Origin: Desulfuromonadales bacterium
Lineage (GTDB): Bacteria; Desulfobacterota; Desulfuromonadia; Desulfuromonadales; BM103
Length of the DNA stretch: 54,699 nucleotides
Reading direction: 5' to 3'
NCBI GenBank assembly: GCA_014860225.1
Contig: JACZKE010000047.1
Span: 1 to 54,699, forward strand
The translations under genes and the position numbers were made by a program. Of the stretch, positions 46,009 through 54,654 are shown piece by piece (positions within the stretch are counted from its first letter, which is position 1; the number at the start of each line of letters is the position of its first letter). The notes beneath the pieces are model-generated. The model saw only the letters and a program-made list of their open reading frames with translations, was not told the origin of the DNA and did not search any database.

Positions 46009-47037
46009 TTATGGTCGTCGAATGCCTGATTTGCGGATGCGGGCGCGCAGGGTGCTGGGGTTGATGCCCAGAAGAATTGCCGCTCCCTTGTTTCCTTCGA
46101 TGCGCCAGGCGGTTTTCAGGAGCACCAGGAGGATATGATCCCGTTCCAGATCGGCGAGGGTTTTAACCTCAGATATGTTTTGCACCGCGTCTCGGCGGAA
46201 GACCTCGAACCGCTCCAGTATCTGGAGCTTGTCACCCCGGGTGGTGATAACGGCTCGTTCGATGACACTTTCCAGTTCCCGCACGTTGCCGGGCCAGTGG
46301 TATTCCTGCAAAGTGTTAAGGGTTTCATTGGCAACAGTCACGATCTTCTTGCCGGTTCTCTTGTTGAATTTGGCGATAAAATAATTAACCAGCAACGGGA
46401 TGTCTTCCTTGCGCTCGCGCAACGGCGGGATGGTGATGGGGAACACGTTGAGCCGGGAGTACAGGTCTTCGCGGAACCTGCCCGCATGAATCTCTTCACC
46501 CAGGTTGCTGTTGCTAGCAGCGATGACCCGGACATCGACCTTGATGGTACGGGGGCTGCCCGGTCGCTCGAATTCGCCGTCCTGGATGACCCTTAGCAGC
46601 TTGCACTGCAGCTCCAGAGGCATAGTGCCGATTTCATCAAGAAAAAGGGTGCAGCCGTCGGCCTGTTCCAGAAGTCCGATCTGTCGGTGATCCACCTCGC
46701 TGATTGCACCTTCCCCTTGCCCGAAGAGCTCGCGTTCGATACGGTTCGCGGGCAGGGCTGCACAGTTGACCGTGATCATAGGCATGTCTTTGCGCGCACT
46801 GCGGCGATAGATAGCGCGAGCGACCATACCTTTACCGGTGCCGGTCTCGCCAAGGAGTAGAACAGTCACATTCATGGGGGCGACCTGCTCGACTTGGGAG
46901 AAGACAAACGAAAGGGGTTCACTGCGACCAACCATTTCTCCGAATTTATTCTGCAGAGCGACCTCCTTCTTAAAGCAAGAGTTTTCTTTCTGGCTCAGGG
47001 TTTTCAAGTATCCTGTCTCCACACACTCAACCCTCAA
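46009..47037 (-). CDS. Sigma-54 activator paralogue lacking the GAFTGA loop
   Basis: This 342-residue AAA+ protein resembles the C-terminal half of the protein at 47564. Walker A GETGTGKG, Walker B LFLDEIG, arginine-finger region [13 protein letters not shown] and the Fis-type helix-turn-helix ([16 protein letters not shown]) are intact. The sigma-54 contact loop, GAFTGA in the family, reads GAISEV (codons 46693-46710). The N-terminal sensory part is absent, and the start is uncertain (MRVECVETG at 47037). It probably binds DNA but may not remodel sigma-54, so it could be a repressor-like or decaying duplicate. Confidence 0.8.
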   Translation of the reverse strand: MRVECVETGYLKTLSQKENSCFKKEVALQNKFGEMVGRSEPLSFVFSQVEQVAPMNVTVLLLGETGTGKGMVARAIYRRSARKDMPMITVNCAALPANRIERELFGQGEGAISEVDHRQIGLLEQADGCTLFLDEIGTMPLELQCKLLRVIQDGEFERPGSPRTIKVDVRVIAASNSNLGEEIHAGRFREDLYSRLNVFPITIPPLRERKEDIPLLVNYFIAKFNKRTGKKIVTVANETLNTLQEYHWPGNVRELESVIERAVITTRGDKLQILERFEVFRRDAVQNISEVKTLADLERDHILLVLLKTAWRIEGNKGAAILLGINPSTLRARIRKSGIRRP

Positions 47038-47110
47038 CTTCTTTGACGCTACACTTTATCCTCATACATCTGTCTGCTGAACGCGCCGGCTACCCGAAAA
47101 TAAAATCAAC

Positions 47111-47282
47111 CTATAACCGAAACAAAAGTACGCCACCAAGTCACCAAGACACGAAGCCATAACGGCCAGGGTTCTGCGAACGGCATGCTTACCTGGCTTG
47201 TCGAATAGATACTACCCGGGAATCAAGTACGTCTTGGTGCCTTTGTGTCTTCGTGGCAAGCATCACCTTTTATTGGTTATAG
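47111..47282. mobile_element. MITE-like element with nested inverted repeats
   Basis: The ends CTATAACC and GGTTATAG (47111-47118 and 47275-47282) flank CCACCAAGTCACCAAGAC on the left and its inverted relative on the right (GTCTTGGTGCC, GTGTCTTCGTGGC). The CCAAG-rich motif resembles short repeats common in many bacterial genomes. It lies between the two activator genes and has no coding capacity. The interval 47038-47563 shows nothing else. Confidence 0.55.
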
Positions 47283-47563
47283 AACCGAAATACAATGGCA
47301 TTCGAGATACTCTCTGCCTCTCCTGATCCATACAGAGTACGACAGCGGCGTGATTTACCCGGTTAATGCAAATTGCAACTAGCGTACCAGATGCGAGTTG
47401 TGGCTGTTGCGCGGGCAACTGATTGATTATACAGGAGAGATGGGCAGGAGCAGATGCAGGGTTGCGGAAAGACCGTGAGCGAATCCGTCATACATAACGT
47501 TACTGTTAGATATGACAGACCGCTTTGCGGCAAAGGCTTATAAGTTTTGTCTTATGGCTTTGT

Positions 47564-49699
47564 CTATTGTCTGACGATGCCGAACTTTCTCATCCGGGCA
47601 CGCAGCGTGCTGGGATTGATGCCAAGGAGGACTGCGGCTCCGTTTTTCCCTTCGACGCGCCAGGCGGTTTTCAGCAGTACCTGGAGGATATGATCCCGTT
47701 CCATGTCGGCGAGGGCTTTGACTGCCCCTCCTGCTGTCTCGTCTGCCACCTCACCTGCCAGCTCGTCTGTTTTCTGGAACGCCTCGAAGCGCTCCAAAAC
47801 CTGAAGCGAGCTCCCCGAACTGATGATGACTGCCCGTTCGACAACGCTTTCCAGCTCACGCACATTGCCGGGCCAGGAGTAGTCCTGAAGAAGGTTCAGG
47901 GTGTTGGTAGAGACGGTCTCTATCTTCCTGCCGATTTTGTTGTTGAATTTGGAAACGAAATGATTGACGAGCAAAGGGATGTCTTCCTTGCGCTGCCTGA
48001 GTGGCGGCATGGTGACTGGAAAAACATTGAGACGATAATACAGATCTTCCCGGAACTTGCCGTTGCGAATCTCTTCTTTGAGATTCCGGTTGGTGGCAGC
48101 GATGATCCGTACGTCGGTCTTGATGGTACGGGGACTGCCCAGTCGCTCAAATTCGCCGTCCTGAATGACCCGGAGCAATTTGCTTTGCAGTTCCAGTGGC
48201 ATCTCGCCAATCTCGTCCAGGAAGATGGTACCGCCGTCGGCCAGCTCGAAGCGTCCGATCTGCCGGGTATCGGAGCCGGTAAACGCACCCTTTTCTCTGC
48301 CGAAGAGCTCGCTCTCCACCAGAGCGGCCGGTAGTGTAGAGCAGTTCACCGTTATTAATGGCCGGTCCTTGCGCGTGCTGCTGCGGTGGATGGCCCGGGC
48401 TACCACGCCCTTGCCGGTGCCGGTCTCGCCGAGGAGAAGAACGGTCGCATTCATGGGCGCAACCTGCTCGACCTGGGAAAAGATAACCGCCAGGGCATCA
48501 CTCTGTCCAATGATTTCACCGAAGTTGTACTGCTTGGCAACCTCCCGCTGCAGATAGATGTTTTCGGCCTGGAGCCGGTCTTTCAACCGTTTTATTTCCA
48601 CATACGTGCCCTGGAGCGAGCCTTCTGCCTTCTTGCGTTCGGCTATTTCCTCGGTGAGCTGCAGATTCGCCCTGGTCAACTCTTTCGTCCGTTTTTGTAC
48701 GGCGGACTCCAGCTTATCATGTGCTTTTTGCAGCTCATCGGCCAACTGCTTGCGGTCGGTAATGTCCTCCATGGCCAGAAGGATAATGTCTGAACCGATT
48801 TTTTCGCGAAAAATCTGCCGCGCGCTGAGCAGAATAATCTTGTGGCCGATACCGGGAAACACATGCTCAACTTCATAATCGGTGATCACGGTATTCTGAG
48901 GGAGGATTTCCTCGATGAGGAACCGCAGCCGGGGGATGTCCCATTGCCGGTTACCGACTTCGTAAATGAAATGTCCGACTGTTTCCTCGGGGGTTACTTT
49001 GAACGTATCGTAGAAGCAATGGTTGGCGGTGAGGATCTGCAGATCGGAGTCGAGCACCACTAGAGGCTCGCGCAGGGTTTCTACGATATTCTCGGCATAT
49101 TCCCGGGCATCCTGAATCTCGGATTCCAACTGCTTGGCAATTGTGACATCAACGATTGAGGAAAGGATTCCCCCGCCCTTCTTCTCGTTCGTGTTCACCG
49201 CGACACTCTGAATACGGGCGTAGATCGCCTGGCCGTTCTTCTGGCTAAGCTTGATTTCACATCCCTGCAAGCCCTCTTTTTGTAAAACATTTTTAAGGTG
49301 ACGGCTAAAAACCTTCCTCTCCTCCGCATCGGCGATGAAATCGCTGATGGGCACATTGATCAAGCGCTCCCTCTCAATTTCAAGCAGTTGAGCACCAGCA
49401 AGGTTTAGCCCCCTTATCACTCCGCGCACATCAAAGGAAAAATAGCCGACGGGGGCAAAATCATAGAGTCCGGTATACTTGTCCCGCGCCAACTCAAGCT
49501 CTGCCTGAGCGTCGCGGAGCGCCTCATTCTGCATCTCCAGCTCGATTTGGCGGATCTCAAGTTCATGGACGAGCCGCAGCGCCTCTTGTTCATTGCGGGG
49601 TGATTGCAGCGGTGTGGTTCTCTTTGCCAATTGAACTTCTGCCAGAAGGCGAAATTTGGAACCGGCGCCCCGGGGCTGCTTGCTTTTATCGATTGTCAT
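47564..49699 (-). CDS. PAS-containing sigma-54-dependent regulator
   Basis: This 711-residue protein has two PAS domains (about 85-200 and 205-325), a coiled coil (about 325-400) and an AAA+ domain (about 405-630). The AAA+ domain has Walker A GETGTGKG, the sigma-54 loop GAFTGS, Walker B GGTIFLDEIG and REDLYYRLNVFPVT. The C-terminal Fis-type helix-turn-helix (about 670-711) includes [20 protein letters not shown]. It has no receiver domain, so PAS ligands or redox probably signal directly. The start ATG is at 49699. Confidence 0.93.
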   Translation of the reverse strand: MTIDKSKQPRGAGSKFRLLAEVQLAKRTTPLQSPRNEQEALRLVHELEIRQIELEMQNEALRDAQAELELARDKYTGLYDFAPVGYFSFDVRGVIRGLNLAGAQLLEIERERLINVPISDFIADAEERKVFSRHLKNVLQKEGLQGCEIKLSQKNGQAIYARIQSVAVNTNEKKGGGILSSIVDVTIAKQLESEIQDAREYAENIVETLREPLVVLDSDLQILTANHCFYDTFKVTPEETVGHFIYEVGNRQWDIPRLRFLIEEILPQNTVITDYEVEHVFPGIGHKIILLSARQIFREKIGSDIILLAMEDITDRKQLADELQKAHDKLESAVQKRTKELTRANLQLTEEIAERKKAEGSLQGTYVEIKRLKDRLQAENIYLQREVAKQYNFGEIIGQSDALAVIFSQVEQVAPMNATVLLLGETGTGKGVVARAIHRSSTRKDRPLITVNCSTLPAALVESELFGREKGAFTGSDTRQIGRFELADGGTIFLDEIGEMPLELQSKLLRVIQDGEFERLGSPRTIKTDVRIIAATNRNLKEEIRNGKFREDLYYRLNVFPVTMPPLRQRKEDIPLLVNHFVSKFNNKIGRKIETVSTNTLNLLQDYSWPGNVRELESVVERAVIISSGSSLQVLERFEAFQKTDELAGEVADETAGGAVKALADMERDHILQVLLKTAWRVEGKNGAAVLLGINPSTLRARMRKFGIVRQ

Positions 49700-50192
49700 G
49701 AATTATCTCTCGTACCGTTGTGGGAACTATCCCGTGTCTTGGTGAGCCTTTGTTTTGGTTACAAGTCCGTTGATTTTTTATGGAGATTTGGCATTATAAC
49801 ATCTATTTACAGTAAAGACTTTGACATTCTTGACCGTCAAACTATGGCCTGGAAACCGGTACTCAAGCTGCCTTGCAGCTTTCCGGGGATGTCGCACCTG
49901 CTAAGGGGGCCGGTCTTGTGGCGGCTTGCGGACGGAAACACCTTTAAGATTCTCTTGAGTGAGTGCGTCGGAAACATTCAGGTATGCTACAATGTAATCG
50001 CCTGTTTTCCATATAGGCCAGTGCCCGTACGGAGACTCCGCCTAGCACAAACGCAGTTTTCGCAAGCTCAGGAAATTCAGGGTTTAGCTGAGGCGGAGCC
50101 CTTTTCACCACACGATCGAACCCGCACGTTGATACAGAGACTGCCGTAAAGGGCCATTTCCGGATGAGAACCATGAATAAAGGAGAGAATCT
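49700..50192. other. Intergenic with repeat R copy 5
   Basis: 490 bp upstream of the PAS regulator and the small zinc protein. Only repeat R was recognised; promoters for both divergent genes must lie here. Confidence 0.4.
50020..50170 (+). repeat. Dispersed repeat R, copy 5 (near full length)
   Basis: Left end AGTGCCCGTACGGAGACTCC, right end CATTTCCGGATGAGAAC, with a central region also seen in copies 6 and 7. The imperfect inverted termini share TCCGGA. Confidence 0.7.
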
Positions 50193-50375
50193 ATGACAGA
50201 AAACAGCTGTGAAAATCCAGAAGAACATTGCGATTTGCATGCGTGCCAGCTTCAGTACAAAGAGCGTAACCCGCAAGTCGACAAGGAGTTCTTTGATGAC
50301 CCCCACTTTGTATGCCTGAACTGCGGCGCCAAAGTTCATAACGCCGCGAATGTCTGTCGACCAAGACCACTGTAG
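50193..50375 (+). CDS. Small Cys-rich (zinc-binding-like) protein
   Basis: This 60-residue protein has an acidic N-terminal part with CENPEEHCDLHAC and a C-terminal CLNCGAKVHNAANVCRP, which suggests a zinc ribbon or finger. I recognise similar short proteins in this group of bacteria but no function. AAAGGAGAG precedes the ATG. A strong terminator follows at 50454. Confidence 0.75.
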   Translation: MTENSCENPEEHCDLHACQLQYKERNPQVDKEFFDDPHFVCLNCGAKVHNAANVCRPRPL

Positions 50376-50453
50376 GGTGGCTCAGGGATTGGCTTGCCCG
50401 TCAATCAACAGGATCTGAGATAACGCTGATTGTTCGGCATGAAGCTTACCTTG

Positions 50454-50526
50454 CCAGTGTCCCGGCCTGGTTCGTCCATTCAGAAGTAATGGACGGAATC
50501 AACCGATCCGGGACACTGGTTTTTTT
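50454..50526 (+). terminator. Strong Rho-independent terminator
   Basis: CCAGTGTCCCGG pairs with CCGGGACACTGG, with an inner hairpin TTCGTCCATT/AATGGACGGA, followed by seven T residues. It ends the small Cys-rich gene. Confidence 0.92.
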
Positions 50527-50532
50527 AGTTGG

Positions 50533-50672
50533 TTACCATCCGGAAACGAGCCATATCTTGATAGGTCAAGGAAATCAAGGGCTTGAGCGGATGCGTAGTC
50601 CTTTACGCCGCACAATCAAATCCACCGATTGACGCAGAGATTGCGGAAAGGGACCGTTTCCGGACGAGAACT
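50533..50672 (+). repeat. Dispersed repeat R, copy 6
   Basis: Left ACCATCCGGAAAC, right GGACCGTTTCCGGACGAG. The inner GCGTAGTCCTTTACGC hairpin is shared with copy 7. It touches the stop codon of the gene at 50671. Confidence 0.75.
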
Positions 50673-50958
50673 ATTTAAATCGTGAACTGGCTTCGTTAAT
50701 TGCCGCTCCCATTGCGGACCAGGCTTGCTCAATCCCCTCTTTCAGTTCTTCCCAGGCATCGTCACTTGCCTGACGCAGTTGCTGGAGTTTGTCTTTAGCG
50801 TCAGACCGCTTCTCCTGCAGATCTTCAATGGTCTCATGATATTCGATCCTGGCATCAGCCTCCGCCCCTTTGGCTTTCGCCTTAAGCTCATCAATCTTTG
50901 CGTTCCATTCATCAAGTTGGGCTTTGAGTTTTTCTTCATATGCCTGCTTTTTGCTCAT
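50671..50958 (-). CDS. Small coiled-coil protein
   Basis: This 95-residue, highly charged, all-helical protein has long heptads (KLKAQLDEWNAKIDELKAKA and DKLQQLRQASDDAWEELKEG). It resembles short apolipoprotein-like or sll1863-type proteins of unknown role. AAAAGGAGC precedes the ATG. Repeat R abuts its stop. Confidence 0.78.
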   Translation of the reverse strand: MSKKQAYEEKLKAQLDEWNAKIDELKAKAKGAEADARIEYHETIEDLQEKRSDAKDKLQQLRQASDDAWEELKEGIEQAWSAMGAAINEASSRFK

Positions 50959-51172
50959 AATGCGCTCCTTTTGTCTGTGCAGCTGTAAAGGCGAATAAGA
51001 CCGCCATTACTTGAAAATTCCCTGGTTGTCCCGCTATGAATCAAACACAGAAATCGCCACGGCAACCAATTTCTGGCAGCAGATCAGCATCGGAGGCCGA
51101 AATCTTCCCCTGGAGTTTCTTTAACGTTCTGCAACAGGCCAGTACGTTCGACGGCACAGAACCCTCAGCGGC

Positions 51173-51346
51173 TTATGGACCCAAAGGCATCGGAACTCTC
51201 TCTTTAATCTCATGCAGATGCTGGCCACAACAGGTCATGTCGAGCTTCTTTGCGTCCTCCAGCGAATACCTTGTCTTGCAGACCTCGCAGACATTGACGA
51301 TGACAGTTTCGTGTTGTTTGATCGGATCTTGTTTCGGGCTGGTCAT
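51173..51346 (-). CDS. Small protein with zinc-binding CxxC and CC
   Basis: This 57-residue protein has CEVCKTRYSLEDAKKLDMTCCGQHLHEI split by short helices, a likely zinc-binding fold. I chose ATG 51346; a longer frame to 51391 lacks a ribosome site. I do not know the function. It points left, away from the LuxR-type gene. Confidence 0.65.
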   Translation of the reverse strand: MTSPKQDPIKQHETVIVNVCEVCKTRYSLEDAKKLDMTCCGQHLHEIKERVPMPLGP

Positions 51347-51492
51347 GGCAAATCTTCTTTTTCTGTTGCCTGGCAACGGCAAGTCGAGCACACACTCGAA
51401 TTAATACTGCATCTTGAAACTATAATATCATCACGTAATCAATGGACAATGAGTGTTTTGCTACTATTTTTGGTAGTAAAGCTCGCATGTTC

Positions 51493-51651
51493 TGCGGTCG
51501 TGCCACCTGCAGTTTTCGATCTGGAAACAAGCAACTTTTCGCAAGATCAAGGAAATCAAGGATTTGAGCGGAGGCGTAGTCCTTTACGCCGCACAATCAA
51601 ATCCGCCGATTGACGCAGAGGCTGCGGAAAAGGGCTGTTTCAGACGAAAAC
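51493..51651 (+). repeat. Dispersed repeat R, copy 7
   Basis: TGCGGTCGTGCCACCTGCAG then TTTTCGATCTGGAAAC at the left, the central GCGTAGTCCTTTACGC hairpin and AGGGCTGTTTCAGACGA at the right. It lies about 130 bp upstream of the response regulator. Confidence 0.75.
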
Positions 51652-51783
51652 CCGCCTGGGACGACATGATTCGCACCAGGCTTGTCAAGTCGAGACAAAC
51701 TGCTAGAGTTAATCTGCATTCATTGGCTTTGTTTACCACAAGGCACGACAACCTCTTGCTGCGCTTAAATGCAGGCAACAACA

Positions 51784-52515
51784 ATGAATAACAAAATAAA
51801 GAAATTGCAGCTTTTGGTTATTGATGGACACCCGGTCATTGAAAAAGGCCTCGAAAGTTTCATCGACAAACTGCCTGATATCTGCATCGTCGCTTTCGCC
51901 CAAAGCGGGCTCGATGGCCTTGAGAAGCTGCGTCAGACCCCGGTGGATGTGATCCTGATGGAGCTGTCGCTGCCAGACCTTGAAGGGACGGAGGCTCTCC
52001 GCTTGTACCAGAGAGAGGACCCCCGGGTTGCGATCCTCATTTACAGCAGCGATGAGAGTGAGGCCTCTGTTTATCGTGCTCTTAAAGCGGGTGCCAGGGG
52101 TTATGTGCTCAAGAGTGCAGCGCTTGCAGATGTTATTGAGGCGATCCGCCATGTCAGCCTGGGGGAATATGCCTTGAGTCCCAGCCTGAACCAGGCCATC
52201 ATCGAATTTTATCTGGAACATCGTGAGCAGGGAAAAGGCCAGCTTGGCGAATACGGGATGCTGACCGATCGAGAGAAGCAGGTCTTCCGCATGCTTGCCG
52301 ATGGCTGGGAAACCCAGGAGATCAGCGAAGCCCTTTGCATCAGTCCGAAGACCGTCGCCAAACACCGGGCAGCCACCAAAAAGAAGCTCTCATTGAACAA
52401 TGCAGTCGAGATGGCGCAATACGCCATGCGCATCGGTTTGCTCAGTGTCGAATTCCCCGCAGTCGAGTCAAAAGATCCGGGAAAAGCTCACTCCCGGTCC
52501 AGAGATTTCCCATAG
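51784..52515 (+). CDS. LuxR-type response regulator with Glu at the phospho-acceptor position
   Basis: This 243-residue protein has an N-terminal receiver-like domain and a C-terminal LuxR helix-turn-helix (LTDREKQVFRMLADGWETQEI, SPKTVAKHRAATKKKLSL). The acceptor Asp of LxxMDLxMP is Glu (LMELSLP, codon 51961-51963), and the acidic pair is DG instead of DD. The conserved Lys (YVLKS) and the Ser of strand 4 (IYSSD) are present. It may therefore act without phosphorylation, with Glu mimicking the phosphorylated state. I chose ATG 51784; ATG 51769 is an alternative. No partner kinase is adjacent. Confidence 0.88.
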   Translation: MNNKIKKLQLLVIDGHPVIEKGLESFIDKLPDICIVAFAQSGLDGLEKLRQTPVDVILMELSLPDLEGTEALRLYQREDPRVAILIYSSDESEASVYRALKAGARGYVLKSAALADVIEAIRHVSLGEYALSPSLNQAIIEFYLEHREQGKGQLGEYGMLTDREKQVFRMLADGWETQEISEALCISPKTVAKHRAATKKKLSLNNAVEMAQYAMRIGLLSVEFPAVESKDPGKAHSRSRDFP

Positions 52516-52784
52516 TGTTTATACAATTTCAGCTCATAATCACGACTGACGACCCTGGAGGCATCATACTCCGGTGCATATAAGGAAGCGGTGATCTTTA
52601 AGCATCATCTGGGTTAGTGGTAAATAGCGATCTAGTTTAAATCTATTAAAGGGTGACCCCGGATATTCGACGGTCCAGATCAGTCGGGCGATGCCGGCGA
52701 CGCCGGGTTTGAGGGAATAAGGACCTGCAGTAAACTATAAATAGATAAGCGGAAATATATACAGACAACCAGAAGGAGAATGAG

Positions 52785-53141
52785 ATGACTCAGACCGTGC
52801 ATTTAACTTCGAGCGCGCAGCTTTATGAAAATGAATACGGCGACCTGGCCATCAGGTTTGAGAATAACGAAGTCTTTGAAGGTGTTGGCACGCATTCTGA
52901 TAAGAGTTTCGCTGCCGAAGCCCTTGAGTTTATAAAAAACGGCGCGCGTCCTGCGCAATGGCAGGAAATGCCGTACCGCAAACTTCAGCATGATGGTCAT
53001 GGCTGGCGTCTGGTGAGCAGTATCGGATTTCTCGATGGAGACGAAACGAGACCGGCCGTTGGCCTGGATATCAAACCTGAGGAGTTGGGAGCGCGCGCCA
53101 GACGTTACTTGCAGCCAGATATGCCGCAAATTCTCACATAA
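52785..53141 (+). CDS. Hypothetical protein
   Basis: I do not recognise this 118-residue protein. It is soluble and acidic, with no Cys and no TM segment. It has a repeated-strand look (NEYGDLAIRFENNEVFEG, WRLVSSIGFLDGDE). AGAAGGAGAATGAG precedes the ATG, supporting translation. It stands alone, between the LuxR-type gene and the minus-strand genes. Confidence 0.7.
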   Translation: MTQTVHLTSSAQLYENEYGDLAIRFENNEVFEGVGTHSDKSFAAEALEFIKNGARPAQWQEMPYRKLQHDGHGWRLVSSIGFLDGDETRPAVGLDIKPEELGARARRYLQPDMPQILT

Positions 53142-53229
53142 ATCGTGGCCTGGAAATCGCTTCAGCCGAGCTCACCAAGGCACAAATACTTGATTTCCAG
53201 ATAGGCGTCGATGCCGTACTTGCTACCTT

Positions 53230-53499
53230 CTACTGTTCCCCCCCCTGTTTTGTAGGGGGGGAATGCTCAGTGTCAATCTCTGAATCAAGACGGTGCAGGG
53301 CCGCCAGGATATCGCTCAACATGCTTGGAGGCCCACCGCACATATTTTCTTCTTCTGCAACTTCAAGTTCACGGGCGTCGTATTCCCAGCGGCGCAAGAT
53401 CTTGATCTTCTGCTCACGAGTCATCGTTTCTTGTTTGAGAATATCCTCTGGACAAGCGAACTCGCTGCCTGGATTCAGCATTGCCTTTTCAAAGTCCAT
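53230..53499 (-). CDS. Conserved-type hypothetical protein
   Basis: This 89-residue protein has MDFEKAMLNPGSEF, then TREQKIKILRRWEYDARELE, AEEENMCGGPPSM and a C-terminal acidic tail. Short proteins of this pattern occur widely in proteobacteria without known function. I chose ATG 53499, with AGGA upstream; the longer frame to 53802 overlaps the ferredoxin. The stop lies in a G7/C8 tract. Confidence 0.75.
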   Translation of the reverse strand: MDFEKAMLNPGSEFACPEDILKQETMTREQKIKILRRWEYDARELEVAEEENMCGGPPSMLSDILAALHRLDSEIDTEHSPPTKQGGEQ

Positions 53500-53614
53500 A
53501 ATTGTTTTCCTGATTACTGGCGAGCCTTCTTCCTGAATGCCAAAAGCATCTGTGAAGTGGAGGCTTATTCCGTTTCTATCGGGAAAGTCCTGATGGAAAC
53601 TGTTTACAATGGTC

Positions 53615-53797
53615 TCAGGCCGTAATCTCCCACTTAATAACATCCACGGGGCAGACATCGTCGCATGCGCCACAGTCAACGCAGGTGTCCTTGTCGATGA
53701 CGTGGACCTCACCTTGTTCACTGATTGCATCGACCGGGCAGACTTCAGCACACGCACCACAATTAATGCAACCTTCATCAATCCAATGAGTTCCCAT
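53615..53797 (-). CDS. 2[4Fe-4S] ferredoxin
   Basis: This 60-residue protein has two CxxCxxCxxxCP clusters ([12 protein letters not shown] and [12 protein letters not shown]), the classic bacterial ferredoxin with two [4Fe-4S] clusters. It carries electrons at low potential. I chose ATG 53797, because GAGGAG precedes it. Confidence 0.95.
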   Translation of the reverse strand: MGTHWIDEGCINCGACAEVCPVDAISEQGEVHVIDKDTCVDCGACDDVCPVDVIKWEITA

Positions 53798-53957
53798 GGC
53801 ATTTCTCCTCACGTTGCAGGGTCGTGATTTAAAATTACCAGAGATACTCCAAGATGCAACGTGGCCGGGAAATTACCCCGGGAGACTTTGCGTCTTTCTT
53901 TGTCCTTAGCGTTTTCGAGTTAGTTGTCCATAGCCTTTGTTTGGGCTCCAGGTCCGT

Positions 53958-53992
53958 AAAAAAACCCCGTAGCCAGGAGGGGAGCTACGGGG
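53958..53992 (-). terminator. Terminator B, end of the candidate small RNA
   Basis: CCCCGTAGC and GCTACGGGG pair around 10 nt and are followed by seven T residues on the minus strand (53964-53958). Confidence 0.85.
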
Positions 53993-54034
53993 TAACAAGG
54001 TTTAATCAGGCAAACAGAGAATGCTTGCCTGATT
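53958..54034 (-). ncRNA. Candidate small RNA between two terminators
   Basis: Downstream of the promoter at 54067-54038, the minus strand reads a perfect hairpin (CAGGCAA/TTTGCCTG, 54034-54004) and then a strong terminator (CCCCGTAGC/GCTACGGGG plus seven T). The transcript would be about 75 nt. No open frame fits. It may instead be two adjacent terminators. Confidence 0.5.
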
Positions 54035-54037
54035 TAT

Positions 54038-54067
54038 ATTTTACTAAAGTGGTCAGCACCACGTCAA
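54038..54067 (-). promoter_or_regulatory. Sigma-70 promoter of the candidate small RNA
   Basis: TTGACG (54067-54062) and TAAAAT (54043-54038), 18 nt apart, on the minus strand. The predicted start, near 54031, is at the first hairpin. Confidence 0.5.
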
Positions 54068-54076
54068 TCAACCCAT

Positions 54077-54118
54077 AAAAAAAACCCCGCAACCTGTGAG
54101 GGATCCAGCTCTGCGGGG
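54077..54118 (-). terminator. Terminator A, after the GSU3473-type gene
   Basis: CCCCGCA and TGCGGGG pair, with a T run on the minus strand (54084-54077). It ends the transcript of the gene at 54145. Confidence 0.85.
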
Positions 54119-54144
54119 CATCTTATTCAGAAAAGGCCTGATAT

Positions 54145-54336
54145 TCAGCAGGCTCGACGCTCACCGCCCTGGTATCCTTGAGAGTTGTGACGACTGCGGA
54201 TCGTGTCGCGGCCGACGACAGCCCAACTTTCGGAGCGCTTGAAGCTCGTCACTTTCTCAGCTGCCAGTAGAGCGTCCAGCAGTTGAGGCTTAACCATATC
54301 GAACCTGCCGTCATCGTACATAACTCGTATCAGCAT
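54145..54336 (-). CDS. GSU3473-type small protein
   Basis: This 63-residue protein has MLIRVMYDDGRFDMVKPQLLD, then VTSFKRSESWAVVGRDTIRS. It resembles the GSU3473-type family of small proteins in Geobacter relatives, function unknown. GGGAGGTC precedes the ATG, and terminator A follows. It supports the taxonomic guess. Confidence 0.82.
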   Translation of the reverse strand: MLIRVMYDDGRFDMVKPQLLDALLAAEKVTSFKRSESWAVVGRDTIRSRHNSQGYQGGERRAC

Positions 54337-54401
54337 GATGTAGACCTCCCTGTATCTTTACACGTGAACCATAATCAAAGAAAGATACGAAAACAATTAA
54401 A

Positions 54402-54432
54402 CCGCTGGTCAGCATTGAGCTGGCGCCAGCGG
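54402..54432 (-). terminator. Possible terminator or hairpin before the GSU3473-type gene
   Basis: CCGCTGG and CCAGCGG pair, followed on the minus strand by TTTAATTGTTTTC. It could end a transcript from the tRNA side. The interval 54337-54614 holds nothing else. Confidence 0.5.
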
Positions 54433-54614
54433 TTCGAATTCTCATTCGCATAAGCCTGCGTATTTTATGATCATTTTCAACCCCCGACAGAACACATCAA
54501 ATAAACCGTATCTAATATAGGCCAGATTGACAATCTGGTCAAAAGCTTTTTCCTGAATCTTCAGACCGATAGGAAACATCCATCAGGGGATAAGGTTAGA
54601 AGTGAGAAACAGGA

Positions 54615-54646
54615 AAGACCCCGGCACTTTTGGGTACCGGGGTCTT
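54615..54646. terminator. Terminator next to tRNA-Arg
   Basis: AAGACCCCGG and CCGGGGTCTT pair with a 12-nt loop, 8 nt beyond the tRNA 3' end. The T runs are short on the minus strand and longer on the plus strand. Confidence 0.65.
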
Positions 54647-54654
54647 CTATTTTT

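Noticed and set aside
53865-53915. GACGCAAAGTC on the minus strand, similar to the GEMM riboswitch joining strand
   Set aside because: The other conserved parts (GGCAAAC, GNRA-capped stem, closing strand) are missing.
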